The position numbers and the translations under genes were made by a program. A stretch of 40,430 bases of DNA, from the IMG/VR virus record IMGVR_UViG_3300028920_000145, positions 1 to 40,430 of that record. One strand, written 5' to 3'. Shown here piece after piece: positions 27,326 through 37,600 of this stretch; the stretch's first letter is position 1, and every line of letters begins with the position of its first letter. The stretch comes from a virus. The notes under the pieces were generated by a model. That model saw only the letters and a program-made list of their open reading frames with translations. It was not told the DNA's origin and did not search any database.

Positions 27326-27845
27326 CGCATTCGCTCCTTTTCCTATATTGTTTTGCCCATAATGGTTTATGTTCAAAGTATTCACTTAAACAAATACTAC
27401 CGAACTCGATAAATATTTTATTTAATCTTATAAGCGGGTCTCTATTATTTACTCTTTGATTAAACACATTTTTAATAAAATTAGTTGAATTTCCGTTCCA
27501 GATAGCTTCAATGCCTAAGTTTCCAACTTTATTAGTATATTCATATCGTCTTTTACACCATGTATCAGTATCGAGATACAAAGTGTTTTTATAATTCATC
27601 AACCAATAAAACCTAGCATAATCACTAAAAAGAATGTAATCCTCGAATTTACAAAACCAGTTATTTTCTTTTAATTTTTCTTTTATTTCATGAGCATCAA
27701 TAATATCAAAATCGAATAATTTTTTTGAACTTGAGATGATTTTTACTTTTGCTTCTGGATAAAGTTTTTTAGCTCGAAATATGCACATCTTTCTCCATAA
27801 GTCAAATTCGCCAGTAATTCCAAGCCAAATAAAAAGAATGGTCAA
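27285..27845 (-). CDS. DXD-type glycosyltransferase (GT32/TcdA-like fold)
   Basis: A 186-residue protein starting MTILFIWLGITGEFDLW. YILFSDYARFYWLMNY then TLYLDTDTWC gives the SD..R...L...GG-less core plus DTD motif of GT-A sugar transferases of the GT32/capsular type. The sugar and target are unknown. It is distinctly more AT-rich than the tail genes, a sign of recent transfer. The end overlaps the next gene by 41 nt. Confidence 0.75.
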   Translation of the reverse strand: MTILFIWLGITGEFDLWRKMCIFRAKKLYPEAKVKIISSSKKLFDFDIIDAHEIKEKLKENNWFCKFEDYILFSDYARFYWLMNYKNTLYLDTDTWCKRRYEYTNKVGNLGIEAIWNGNSTNFIKNVFNQRVNNRDPLIRLNKIFIEFGSICLSEYFEHKPLWAKQYRKRSECDAGKGNPGQLRPV

Positions 27846-27862
27846 TTTAATCTATATCCAAA

Positions 27863-29026
27863 TTAAGTATCATACCATGAATCTGTTGTTTGATCCCATA
27901 TAGCTATCTTGGCTTCAAGTGGAAACAAATAAATATTCGTGGTGGCTCCATTATCAATGTATGCCGCACAAGTTCCGCTAGTATTTCTTATATATATAAT
28001 TTGTCCATCTGTTTTATTAGTAAGATTATAATAGTTGTCTGTTCCTGGAGTTGTTGGAGTAACTTTAATAATAGTTTTACCTGCGATACTATCACTGGAA
28101 GGCGAGCCAGATGAACCTCCAGTTCCCAAATCTAGCAATCCACCCTGGCAGGACAATGAACCTGAAACAATTAAATCTCCGCCTAAATCAACATTACCAC
28201 TGCCGAGAAAATTATAATCAGGATTGGTTACGGCATTCCCTAAATCAATTTTAGGTGATGTATTATCGGTATCAATAGCTATATAATCATTACTTCCTTC
28301 CTGGACTAAAAAGGCATCTTCCGTATCGTCTGAAATATCAATCTCAGTTTCGCCGCCTTTTACATGGAATTTCGGATGAAATGAATTTGTTCCTATAATA
28401 ACTTTTTCATCACTATCTAATGTGTCACAAGTTATATATGAATTTGTGGAACCTTCTATTATATAAAACGCAGTTGAATTATTATCAGTAATTTTAAACT
28501 GCCAATCAATCCCACTTTGACAAGTGAAACTAGACCCTGTAGCCATGTACAAATTATCTTTAATAGAGACGGGAGAATTAAATTCAACATCCGCATTATC
28601 GAATGAAATCAATTCACTTAAATCCGTTGTGTCTATTTTGATATATGAATTTGAGCCTTCTTTTATTTCAAAAGCTCCATCCGTGTCATCTGTCATACTG
28701 GATAAAAATGTACCTGATAACTGTAAATCGTCAGGTATCCCAATCGTTATGGTATCCCCTGAAACACTGGTTTCAATCTCATTGGCAACTCCTGTAACAG
28801 TCAATGTTTCAGTGGTAAGATTGACCGTACCTGTGCCAGAATCACCCGCCAAATCCAATTCGGTTATTTGTGTATTTGAAAAATACCTCATAGCCCCGTC
28901 CGCCAGGCGCTTAACGGCAATGCGGTCGTTGGTGGTATCATAACCTATCATCCCGGCCCGCATCGTGGTCGGCAGATTGGCGGCTGTATCGAATACCCGT
29001 ATTATATCCTTGTTTTCATTTGCCAT
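27863..29026 (-). CDS. Tail fibre-type protein
   Basis: A 387-residue beta-rich protein. Its start has MIGYDTTNDRIAVKRLADGAM, nearly the same as in the gene at 34214-34654, so both probably attach to the same tail part. The middle has repeating short units (FEIKEGSNSYIKIDTTD, FLVQEGSNDYIAIDTDN) typical of fibrous beta structures. The C-terminus (YIDNGATTNIYLFPLEAKI) is like a tip domain. It probably recognises the host surface. Confidence 0.75.
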   Translation of the reverse strand: MANENKDIIRVFDTAANLPTTMRAGMIGYDTTNDRIAVKRLADGAMRYFSNTQITELDLAGDSGTGTVNLTTETLTVTGVANEIETSVSGDTITIGIPDDLQLSGTFLSSMTDDTDGAFEIKEGSNSYIKIDTTDLSELISFDNADVEFNSPVSIKDNLYMATGSSFTCQSGIDWQFKITDNNSTAFYIIEGSTNSYITCDTLDSDEKVIIGTNSFHPKFHVKGGETEIDISDDTEDAFLVQEGSNDYIAIDTDNTSPKIDLGNAVTNPDYNFLGSGNVDLGGDLIVSGSLSCQGGLLDLGTGGSSGSPSSDSIAGKTIIKVTPTTPGTDNYYNLTNKTDGQIIYIRNTSGTCAAYIDNGATTNIYLFPLEAKIAIWDQTTDSWYDT

Positions 29027-29036
29027 AACTTACTCC

Positions 29037-29264
29037 TTAAAACGCTTTCCAGGCAAGCCCGACAAGGCCGGCCAGGATTAAAACGGTAATCCCCCAATGA
29101 GCTTTTATTAATGCGTAGATATTTTTATGCGCCTGCTCATTTGATTTGAATTTTTCTTCATGTGATTTGCAAGGCAATCCCGCCATTGAAACTTTAATTT
29201 CCGTTACGTTGTCGCTTATGCTGTCAATTTTTGTGAATAATCGTGAAATCGTGTTGTCGTCCAT
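29037..29264 (-). CDS. Holin-like protein (XhlA-type)
   Basis: A 75-residue protein. An N-terminal coiled coil (ISRLFTKIDSISDNVTEIK) is followed by one C-terminal membrane helix (WGITVLILAGLVGLAWKAF, residues about 57-75). The layout matches XhlA/haemolysin-type phage holin partners. It lies between fibre genes. The M15 peptidase is far away. Confidence 0.6.
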   Translation of the reverse strand: MDDNTISRLFTKIDSISDNVTEIKVSMAGLPCKSHEEKFKSNEQAHKNIYALIKAHWGITVLILAGLVGLAWKAF

Positions 29265-29265
29265 A

Positions 29266-29505
29266 TTACGTTTCCTGTGGTAATTTTTTTATCGTCACTC
29301 TGAATGAATGGGCCGATGTCTGCGCGTGCGTGCCCTGTATCATGCGGCCCCTGAATTTTAATTTATCCCCCGTTGTTAATGATATGACCCGCGTGATTTT
29401 AGAATTATCCTTTTTCAAAAAATCATTGCTTACATCATTATGATTTAATTTGCCATCGAATACCTGGTAATCAATGCCGACAAGTTCATTATTCCAACAA
29501 ATCAT
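29266..29505 (-). CDS. Hypothetical small tail-region protein, 79 aa
   Basis: Starts MICWNNELVGIDYQVFDGKL. A compact beta fold is likely (ITRVISLTTGDKLKFRGRMI, FRVTIKKL). Not recognised. It overlaps the fibre gene stop by 1 nt and lies 1 nt before the holin-like gene, so it may be a fibre or lysis accessory. Confidence 0.6.
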   Translation of the reverse strand: MICWNNELVGIDYQVFDGKLNHNDVSNDFLKKDNSKITRVISLTTGDKLKFRGRMIQGTHAQTSAHSFRVTIKKLPQET

Positions 29506-31052
29506 TATCCGGCCTCAGTCCGAAAATGGTAATACCTGGCCACGCATCCATCGGCGGTAAACCCAAGGATGCCCTTGTCGATATTTAAGTCGCCCACGCC
29601 GCTTATATTGACTTTATAAGTGCCCGAAGAACCTATTTCAGTCACGGAATTTGTTAGAGCAGTATATGCGGCCCCATCCTTGCTTATGGATGCCGTAACG
29701 GTTTTTCCCGTCTTTGGGGTTATCTTATCGACTGCATCCACCATCGTGAAGCTGAAATTGTCGTAATCCTCGCCTTTAATTATTCCGCCAGCTGATGAAA
29801 TCCAGGCCACATCCCCGCGGTCTCTTATTGCTTCCAGGGAATCGGTAGTCTTATCATAGCCGCTCCAGTCACCATCAGAGGCGGCCAGCTTTGCAATTAT
29901 GGAGTCATTTACCACATCGTCACTATCGGCCACCGCCACCAGGTGATCAAGTTTTTGAGCCACCAGCGCATCATTGCACTCGCTTTGTACCTCTGCATCC
30001 CACGAGGCGTTCCAGGGTACATCTGTTAATCCATCGCCGGCAGTCCCTATCTGCGTCTGTAAATCCTCGGTATCATCCTGAATGTCATCCAGGCGGTTTT
30101 GAGCCTCACCCGTAGAGCCGCCAGAAGTATGCCCGCTTAACGCCTCATCCCATACATCATCGGCAATTGCAGAGGATGAAGGCAATGCGTCAATCTGGTC
30201 GGAAAGTGTTTCCAGGGTATCGCCATCGGCTCCGGTTGCAGCTACGCCATTCCCACCATCATAAGCATCCAAGGCATCATCGCATTCCGTTTGCACTTCC
30301 GCTTTCATTCCAGTAGACATTCCGCCAAGGTCAGTAAGTCCAGCTCCGGCAGTACCAATTTGTGTTTGTAAGTCCTGCGTATCAGTCTCAACCGCGTCTA
30401 ACTGGTCGGAGATCGTTTCCAGGGTGTCCCCATCGGCCCCGGTTCTGGCTATATAGGTAGAACCTGAATCATCCGCCTTTATCGGGAATGCCGTGGATTC
30501 GTCAAATTTTGCGCTTGTGATAGCATCATCGGCCAGGTTCATTTCATCCCCCGGGTCAGCCGTTCCGATAGTGGCCCCCGGGTCGTGACCTGAAAGAGTA
30601 TTAAGGGCGGAAGCGTCTATCCTGGTGGCATCGTCCACCACCGCGTCCCGTATCTGGTCAGTGGCATCGGAGCCCTCTATTTGTTCAGCATTTACAGGCT
30701 GTCTGTCAAGGCGGAAAATCCTTTGTGCAATCACATCGTCAGAATCTGAAAATATAGTACAGATAACTTCCTCTTTTCCAGCAGCAAAGGCGGCATCGGG
30801 AAAATCCACTCTGATAGTGCGGTATTCGCCGCCAGATGAATCAGAACCCATATAGATTCCATAATTATCCGTGTGCGCTGTAGTGATAGAAGCCAAAGCC
30901 GTCAAAGCTGTCGGGCCTCCTACGGCAAATGAAGTACCATCCCCCCTGTCATATCGGATGTAACTTAACTTAAAATCCGTTATCGTCAATCCTCCCTCTG
31001 ATAGATGGAAAAGAATTGATTGGTCTGTTGCGCCTGCTGGTATATAATCCAT
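29505..31052 (-). CDS. Repetitive tail fibre/baseplate protein
   Basis: A 515-residue acidic protein. Residues 1-110 (MDYIPAGATDQSILFHLSEG, IYMGSDSSGGEYRTIRVDFP) are a beta domain like BppU N-termini. The middle (about 195-360) repeats a unit with GADGDTLETLSDQ, DLQTQIGTAGxGLTD and AEVQ-ECDDAL two to three times, helical and coiled. The end is a beta domain (KTVTASISKDGAAYTALT). It probably forms a fibre or its base. Overlaps the 1053-aa gene by 1 nt. Confidence 0.7.
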   Translation of the reverse strand: MDYIPAGATDQSILFHLSEGGLTITDFKLSYIRYDRGDGTSFAVGGPTALTALASITTAHTDNYGIYMGSDSSGGEYRTIRVDFPDAAFAAGKEEVICTIFSDSDDVIAQRIFRLDRQPVNAEQIEGSDATDQIRDAVVDDATRIDASALNTLSGHDPGATIGTADPGDEMNLADDAITSAKFDESTAFPIKADDSGSTYIARTGADGDTLETISDQLDAVETDTQDLQTQIGTAGAGLTDLGGMSTGMKAEVQTECDDALDAYDGGNGVAATGADGDTLETLSDQIDALPSSSAIADDVWDEALSGHTSGGSTGEAQNRLDDIQDDTEDLQTQIGTAGDGLTDVPWNASWDAEVQSECNDALVAQKLDHLVAVADSDDVVNDSIIAKLAASDGDWSGYDKTTDSLEAIRDRGDVAWISSAGGIIKGEDYDNFSFTMVDAVDKITPKTGKTVTASISKDGAAYTALTNSVTEIGSSGTYKVNISGVGDLNIDKGILGFTADGCVARYYHFRTEAG

Positions 31053-34000
31053 TATTCAAATCTCCCGATTAGATTACCTTTTAAATTTCCCCTTAAATTT
31101 ATATTTAATGCCTTTGTAAAATATTGTGGTTCTTCATAATTATCGTAAACTGTTGTAATATAACATTCCGATCTGTAAGAGTCTTTAGTAACCGCTATAT
31201 ACTCGATTATTCCATCCAGCCATTCGGTAGCATCACCAGCATTTCTTCCAATAAATAAATTCCCAGTATTGGCAAGTGTTCCGTTTAAGGTGCCTGAATC
31301 TTCCTCAGAGCCATTCACGTACAATTTTATTGTGGTTCCGTTTCTTGTGGCTGCTACCGTGTACCAGGTATCTATTGACATCGTGGTGGTGCTGGTAAGT
31401 ACAACTTGACTTCCCGCCCCACTTGCCACTATAAGCTCTATGGCAGTGTCATTCAGCCTTATTTCATATTGGTAAGTGGTTGCCGTTTCCTCTTTGTCAA
31501 AGATTTGTTGTAATCCGCTAACTTTGTCAACCTTAAACCGACATTCAATTAATAAGTCACCTGTCAAATCAAGTACATCAGCGTCAGGAACTATATTGTA
31601 GTCATTGGAGCCATTAAATTCCTGTTGAGTAAGTACCTGTCCTTCTTTTAATCGTGGCTGATTTACATAGGCATACGCCCCTTCATTCTGATTAGAAGTA
31701 GAGTCGTAAAATTCATTCCCCGCATCGTCCCCCTCTGCCATGTGGTAGTAAGCGGAATAATTACTATCGTAAACAGAGAATTGCCCGTAAGTGCTATCTA
31801 CAATGTAAGGTTCTTCGTGATTATCTATTGCCCCCCAATAGACTGTTAGGTTTTTGGTTATATCGACATAAATCATTATTTGAGATTTCTGGTTTACCTT
31901 GTCCCACCTAACAATATGAAAAGGTATCTCTGCGCCCGCCTGGACAAATCTCAAATCCCTGCCGTCTGTCTGTGTCTCATCCCAAATATCCCCGCTTGTA
32001 TCAATCTGAGCGGCAGTTATATTCAATGCTATGTTTGTAAGTCCAGCACATTGTTTCATTGCAAGTACGGTCTTATGCCCCCATTTTTCAGGAGCAGAAA
32101 CAGGGTTGTCTCCCACCGCAGAAGAGGAATTAAAAGTCCGATAATCAGTATATGAATTTTGTGTAAGATAGTCAGCCTTAAACCAGCTCGCTGAAAATGC
32201 GCTGTCAGCCAGCCGCACCTCGTCAATAGTACCGTCAAAACTATCTGTGGCCGTCCCCGAACCAGGTTTATGCCCGATATCAAGATTATTCGCCGTTGTG
32301 TCTATTGAGCCTGTACTACTCTGAGTAGCTACCTGTGAGCCGTTGTAATATATATACATATCCGAGCCGTCCCAAGCGGCATGAATAAGCGTCCATGTAT
32401 CCGTGCTTGGAAGTGTGCCGTAGGTTAATTCCTCAGATGTAAGTCCTGCCAGTTCAAAGAGGAAATCCGACCCTTGCTTGCGTAGTGAATACTGGTCATC
32501 TGAATTACCCTTTTGAAACACCCTGCGGTTATTCCCGCCGCCCCACGCATCGGGATTTATCCAGCATGACATACAAATACTATCCTGCATATTGATAGTA
32601 TCGGAGTTATCAATATTCAGGTAAGCGGTACTGCCACCTCCAGCAAACTCCCTTGCCTTAGATACTTTTCCGTCTGTCTGGCTTGTATTGCTTTGAGCAT
32701 TTACATCATTTGCATTACTGGTGCTATCCAATAAATCAAGAGAAGCCTCCTGTAAGTGCTGAACTACCTTATAAGCTGGTATCCAAACCCCCTGAGAGCC
32801 GCCCCTTGCATCGTCTGCATCAGGCTGCTGTGTGTCCAGTGTATCATGAAACCCATCCCCTCTCCAGCCGCCACCGCCTCTTGACCAGTAGAAATCTATT
32901 GATGTAGTCCCATCGTAGTCTACTGTAGGAATTTTAACCCATATATCAACATAAGAGCCTACGCTTATAGTATCAATTTCAAGATTAAGAATATCTTTTA
33001 TCTCATCATTCCCGCTTACAATCGCCCGTAAATCCCCGAAGCTATCACTTGCCTTATTCGCCCCTGAGAACATCTCGGAATACTCAGAAGTGGTAAAACG
33101 AAAATACATGGGATAATCGGTTAAATCCTCCGTAACCCCGTCATCGTCCAGTCCCTCGATGTCAACTGTTGCTTTCCGATGCCAGCCAAGCTGTTCCATT
33201 GTAAGATTTGTCGAGTAATATGTCCTCGGGTTTTGAATAAGTTCGTATTCTAATTTAATCCAGTCATCTGTTCTGGCGGCATCGGAAATTCGCACTTCAT
33301 CTATAATTCCGTCAAAATTAGCGGTAGTTTCACCTTTTGCCGCACCAAGCACCCATGTATCATTACTACTCTCTGCCGTGACACTTGTAGCCTCTGAATC
33401 ATAAACCCCGTCAATATAAAGCCTAGCGGTATTTAATGTATCACTATACACCATCGCCACATGATGGAATGTGTCAGTATCCGCAATAGTTCCAGTTGAG
33501 CTTTTATTACAGTTTCCGATATTTGTTCGCAGTTTATTGGTAGCCTCTATGTCTAATAAATCCCTGCCTATTCCTGCGCCATCTTTATTAGCTAACACCA
33601 TGTGCTTAGAGCCAATTGATTCTCTTTTCACCCAAGCACTCAGAGTCATATCATTGCCAGAAGGATTAAAAATAGCACTTCCGCTTTCTAATCTCTCTGT
33701 ACTACTTGCTTCAAAATCCACACCATAATCAATTTTTCCCGCCGCCTGAAAATCAGGGTTGCTACCTGTAGCATCAAAATCATTACCATTTGATGTTGCA
33801 TCGGTCATGGGAACACCTGAGTCCTCACCGTGCAAGACAGATTTAAAATTAGTATTCCAGGCATCGGAACCTGTCGGAGCAGATGCGGCAGGATTGCGCC
33901 CGTAAAGATCAAAGGTCATGTCAGCGTCTTTAGTGAGAGTCGCCACTTCAAAGAAAACCTGAAATGTCTTGTTATTAAAATCCCAGGAGGCGATCTCCAT

Positions 34001-34213
34001 GTCCAAAGCGGTAGAACCACCATTGGTAGTAACCCGGAAATCATCGCCATCATTCTCGCACATTCCCATTATGAGTTCAACTTCTTCCCTGGAAAAATGC
34101 TTGTCCGTCAGAGGGACTGGGTAATTAGTCTCATCTGTGCCTGAAGCACTCCAACTACCCTCGGTGAAGGCAACTGTCAACTCACAGATTTTTGTGTATC
34201 CAGATAATGCCAT
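31052..34213 (-). CDS. Large tail protein with three LamG-like domains
   Basis: A 1053-residue protein. Three concanavalin/LamG-like lectin domains end in FDGIIDEVRISDAARTDDWI (about 310), FDGTIDEVRLADSAFSASWF (about 680) and LDGIIEYIAVTKDSY (about 1010). Between them lie DUF2341-type stretches (WHRKATVDIEGLDD, GHKTVLAMKQCAG). Such proteins bind polysaccharide, so it is the best receptor-binding candidate. Each lectin domain has the opening strands DMTLSAWVKRE or similar. Confidence 0.75.
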   Translation of the reverse strand: MALSGYTKICELTVAFTEGSWSASGTDETNYPVPLTDKHFSREEVELIMGMCENDGDDFRVTTNGGSTALDMEIASWDFNNKTFQVFFEVATLTKDADMTFDLYGRNPAASAPTGSDAWNTNFKSVLHGEDSGVPMTDATSNGNDFDATGSNPDFQAAGKIDYGVDFEASSTERLESGSAIFNPSGNDMTLSAWVKRESIGSKHMVLANKDGAGIGRDLLDIEATNKLRTNIGNCNKSSTGTIADTDTFHHVAMVYSDTLNTARLYIDGVYDSEATSVTAESSNDTWVLGAAKGETTANFDGIIDEVRISDAARTDDWIKLEYELIQNPRTYYSTNLTMEQLGWHRKATVDIEGLDDDGVTEDLTDYPMYFRFTTSEYSEMFSGANKASDSFGDLRAIVSGNDEIKDILNLEIDTISVGSYVDIWVKIPTVDYDGTTSIDFYWSRGGGGWRGDGFHDTLDTQQPDADDARGGSQGVWIPAYKVVQHLQEASLDLLDSTSNANDVNAQSNTSQTDGKVSKAREFAGGGSTAYLNIDNSDTINMQDSICMSCWINPDAWGGGNNRRVFQKGNSDDQYSLRKQGSDFLFELAGLTSEELTYGTLPSTDTWTLIHAAWDGSDMYIYYNGSQVATQSSTGSIDTTANNLDIGHKPGSGTATDSFDGTIDEVRLADSAFSASWFKADYLTQNSYTDYRTFNSSSAVGDNPVSAPEKWGHKTVLAMKQCAGLTNIALNITAAQIDTSGDIWDETQTDGRDLRFVQAGAEIPFHIVRWDKVNQKSQIMIYVDITKNLTVYWGAIDNHEEPYIVDSTYGQFSVYDSNYSAYYHMAEGDDAGNEFYDSTSNQNEGAYAYVNQPRLKEGQVLTQQEFNGSNDYNIVPDADVLDLTGDLLIECRFKVDKVSGLQQIFDKEETATTYQYEIRLNDTAIELIVASGAGSQVVLTSTTTMSIDTWYTVAATRNGTTIKLYVNGSEEDSGTLNGTLANTGNLFIGRNAGDATEWLDGIIEYIAVTKDSYRSECYITTVYDNYEEPQYFTKALNINLRGNLKGNLIGRFE

Positions 34214-34654
34214 TTATGTCCCGCAGTTAGAAATGCCCGCAGGCATCAAAACAAAACCGTCTCCAACATCATAAAAAATAGCCAGCTCCACAATATCATC
34301 TTCATTCATGTTAAAACTTGCTTCCACCGTTATCTCATAGTCTCCATCTTTTTCGATCCTAATCTCATCGGAAGCCGCCGCATGGGTATAAGCTGAATCC
34401 TTCCTTTCCTCCGTTACAATGGTTAAATATTCGCCATCCTCATCAATCCCATGCCCTCCGCTGGCCGTATACCCTGAAAATACATTATTTGACGTTTCCG
34501 TAATGCCCGAAAAATACACCATTTGGCCATCCCGCAGCCGCTTAACCCCGAGCCTGTCATTAGTGGCATCATAACCGATCATGGTTTTAGCCAGGCGATC
34601 GTCTAGCTCGTCAGGCGTGTTAAAATATCTCACTCTGTCTGCATAATCAGGCAT
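34214..34654 (-). CDS. Small fibre-base protein, 146 aa
   Basis: Contains MIGYDATNDRLGVKRLRDGQ near residue 25, shared with the fibre at 27863-29026. The rest is a beta sandwich with DSAYTHAAASDEIRI and DGDYEITVEASFNM. It probably sits at the tail tip and joins a fibre. Overlaps the hub stop by 1 nt. Confidence 0.65.
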   Translation of the reverse strand: MPDYADRVRYFNTPDELDDRLAKTMIGYDATNDRLGVKRLRDGQMVYFSGITETSNNVFSGYTASGGHGIDEDGEYLTIVTEERKDSAYTHAAASDEIRIEKDGDYEITVEASFNMNEDDIVELAIFYDVGDGFVLMPAGISNCGT

Positions 34655-37600
34655 TAGGCGCCCTCGGTTATGGTGTCTGTCTCGCTGCCTGATTCAGTTA
34701 TTGTATCGGGCGCGTCTCCTGTCTCAATTATAAGTCCACCTGTCTCGATTATATCCTCGGGCTCCAGGATGGCCTCCACTTCCAAAAGATCATTTGCTGG
34801 ATTTAGTTTTATCTTTGTTATCCACCCAACACGATTTCCAGCGTTGGTATAAATATCATCCTCAAAAGTAATGTGATCCAATAGTTCCAAAGCCAGGTTA
34901 GTGGAATTTATCGGCAGGGCATAGGATATCTTTTCTTTTTGCCTGGTAGTCCATTCGACCAATTGCTGCAGGTAATAATATGCAGCGTTTCCGCTCCCGC
35001 CGCTTCCCTCCACAAAATTCTCATTATCGGGAAACCATTTACATTCAGCCTCAAAGGATTTTACAACCCGGTTGCGCAAATATGATTCATGGCAGACATC
35101 CCACCAATTGGCAGCTGTGGCATAGTCATTTATGCCCCCGACAAATTCCGACTGCCATTTAGCCACGCCCTTTGAATGCTCATACACGGTTCCGCTTGAG
35201 CCATTTGCCGCATTGGCAATGCCAGCATCGTTTTCAAATTCGATCATCAGATCATTACCGTCAATGGCTACAACACGCCCAAAAGCAAAATATATTCCAC
35301 CGCCCGCATCGAATGAAATATAATCATCCACTGTTGCCCAGGATGGGGCAGGACTAAAAGTTAGCATACATTGACTTAATCCATCAGGATAGATAAAAAA
35401 CCAGTATGCAGTCAAATCCCCTGAATGGGTTGTGCCATCCGTTCCGATGCTCACAAACCTGCTCGGGAAACTGGCCTGTTCAACATTGGTGATAAAAAGC
35501 GACCGATTAAAGGTGTCATTTGCCGGGTTATAATCGAATTTTATTTTAAATTCGTTAAAAATATCTGAAATACTCGTGTTTGTAAGGCGGCGCAGGCTGC
35601 CCTTTATAATCTTTGATTCATCATGTGTCGCCACGGATGTGGTGTTATCCCGAAAGGCGGTTATCCTTTTTTTTCCGTCTATCGTTGTATGTATGCCCGT
35701 AAATGTCTGCTCTGCCAGCTCCTTTAAATACTCAAAGGAGTTTTTCCTGTCGGTTACCTGGCGGCCTATTTTCCAGAAAGCACGCTTTGAAGCCAGGTTA
35801 TCATAATCAATATTGCCAGAAGCAACCCCGTCATACGTCTCAAGGATATGCTGAAAGCCCCTGTAAACATTATCCGTCAAGACCGCAGAAACTTCTTCAC
35901 CTTTTATTTTTGTGAATGCATCCTGGTTTGTAAGGCTTATTTTTTTTACTGCGACAAAGGTAATTTCCCGAAATGTATAGGTAAATTGTTTTTCGGGGTT
36001 CACCGCCCTAGCGACTGTCGCCGTAACAGTCAGCTTTAATTTTTTAAATGCCTGAAATGCCTTATTGTTTTCAATAAACTCCTGGATATCTATATAAATC
36101 TTTTTTTCATTAAAGGTATCATCATCGGCCACTTCATTGTAATAAATTTTAGGGATTAAATTCCATTCTTTAGTGATCCCAGCCTCTAAATTTGAGTCTC
36201 TGCCGAAATAGTAAACATCATAATTTTTAATAGATGCCGTTTCTCTATCGGCAAAATCAATTGCGCTAAATGCATAATTTATAGAAATACTATCTGTATC
36301 GTCCTCAAATAATAAATCCTGATCCATTACTATATAAACATTTTCATAGACGGTATTTAATAACTGCTCAGGGATTATCATTTCAAATTCATAAATAGCT
36401 TGGAGGCTGCCTTCGCCTAAATTCTTTTTGCATATATGATTATAAGATGAGCTTATGTCTCTATCATGCAGATCGGGGTTGTCATTGCCGCCTGTTATCA
36501 ACGTGGATGAAACAAAACTCCCCAGGGCATTGGAGTAAGAGCACGATATAAATTCTGGCTTTATAGTAAGCATTTCCCTTACTTCACCATCCAGGTTCAC
36601 GCCCTTATTTAATATCTCAATTCCTGGATAGCCTACATTTCCGATATTTGTTTTAGAAGTTCTGTCAATCGATTCAACCGCTGAAATATAATCATCCTGG
36701 TCTTTATCCCAAAAATACAATCTGGCAATATTGCCATTAACACCTAACTCAAAGGAATTTATTTCTTGATTGGATATTATTTGTGTTGATTTAAGTGTGA
36801 GTATTTCAAGATACCAAATATGCAGAGAAGTGGTTCCGTTATCGGTAGCGTTTTCTGTTTGTGGAGGACTATCAAACCATTTGTCTACATAAATGTTTAT
36901 ATATGTATTTCCACCCGATGACTGTACTTCGGAATTATCGGTTATTTTTAATGATTCATTTGTTCCGCCGATTGCTACCCTGATATAATTCCCAGCCAAT
37001 TCCCCAGCTGAATATGGCAATAAACCAGTGTTTAATTGAATTATCTTTGATCCTTGAGAATAGTTTTTTAATGAGGCAATTCTTACATTTCTCCTGCCGC
37101 TTCCTATCTCATAGGTGGTATCAAAATATAATATAAGCCCTGTTTTATTCTCATAGACAGATATTAATTTTGCCCTGTTTATGTTCCCAAAGCAGACAGG
37201 TATGGCTTCCCCGTCAGCCTTTGTATTCAGCTTTGGAAAGGTTGTATTGGAAATAACCGCTGGCGGCAGTGTCTTATGAACTGTCTTAAAATCATCTTCG
37301 CAAATAAATTTAAAGGATGTTTCATCATAGGGCGTTTCAATAATCACCCCCTGCCATCTCTGATAAAACACATCGTCAATTATCACAAAGAATTTTACTG
37401 TTTGATTAATCAGATATATTGAATTAGTATTCAAATAATTCCAGAATTTACCGCTATTCTTACGGGTAAAACTAAACCCGCTTAATGTCCCATAATTGCC
37501 CTGAATGGTGACATCTATTATCTGCACCGTGGGGGAAAACTGCTTTTCAGAGAGCAGAATCCCCTCTTTCCAAATATCCCCGTCATTGTCACCTGTCGGG

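Noticed and set aside
35244-35250. CTGATGA...GAA on the - strand in the hub gene
   Set aside because: Coding sequence (DLMIEFEND) without matching stems. A chance hammerhead core.
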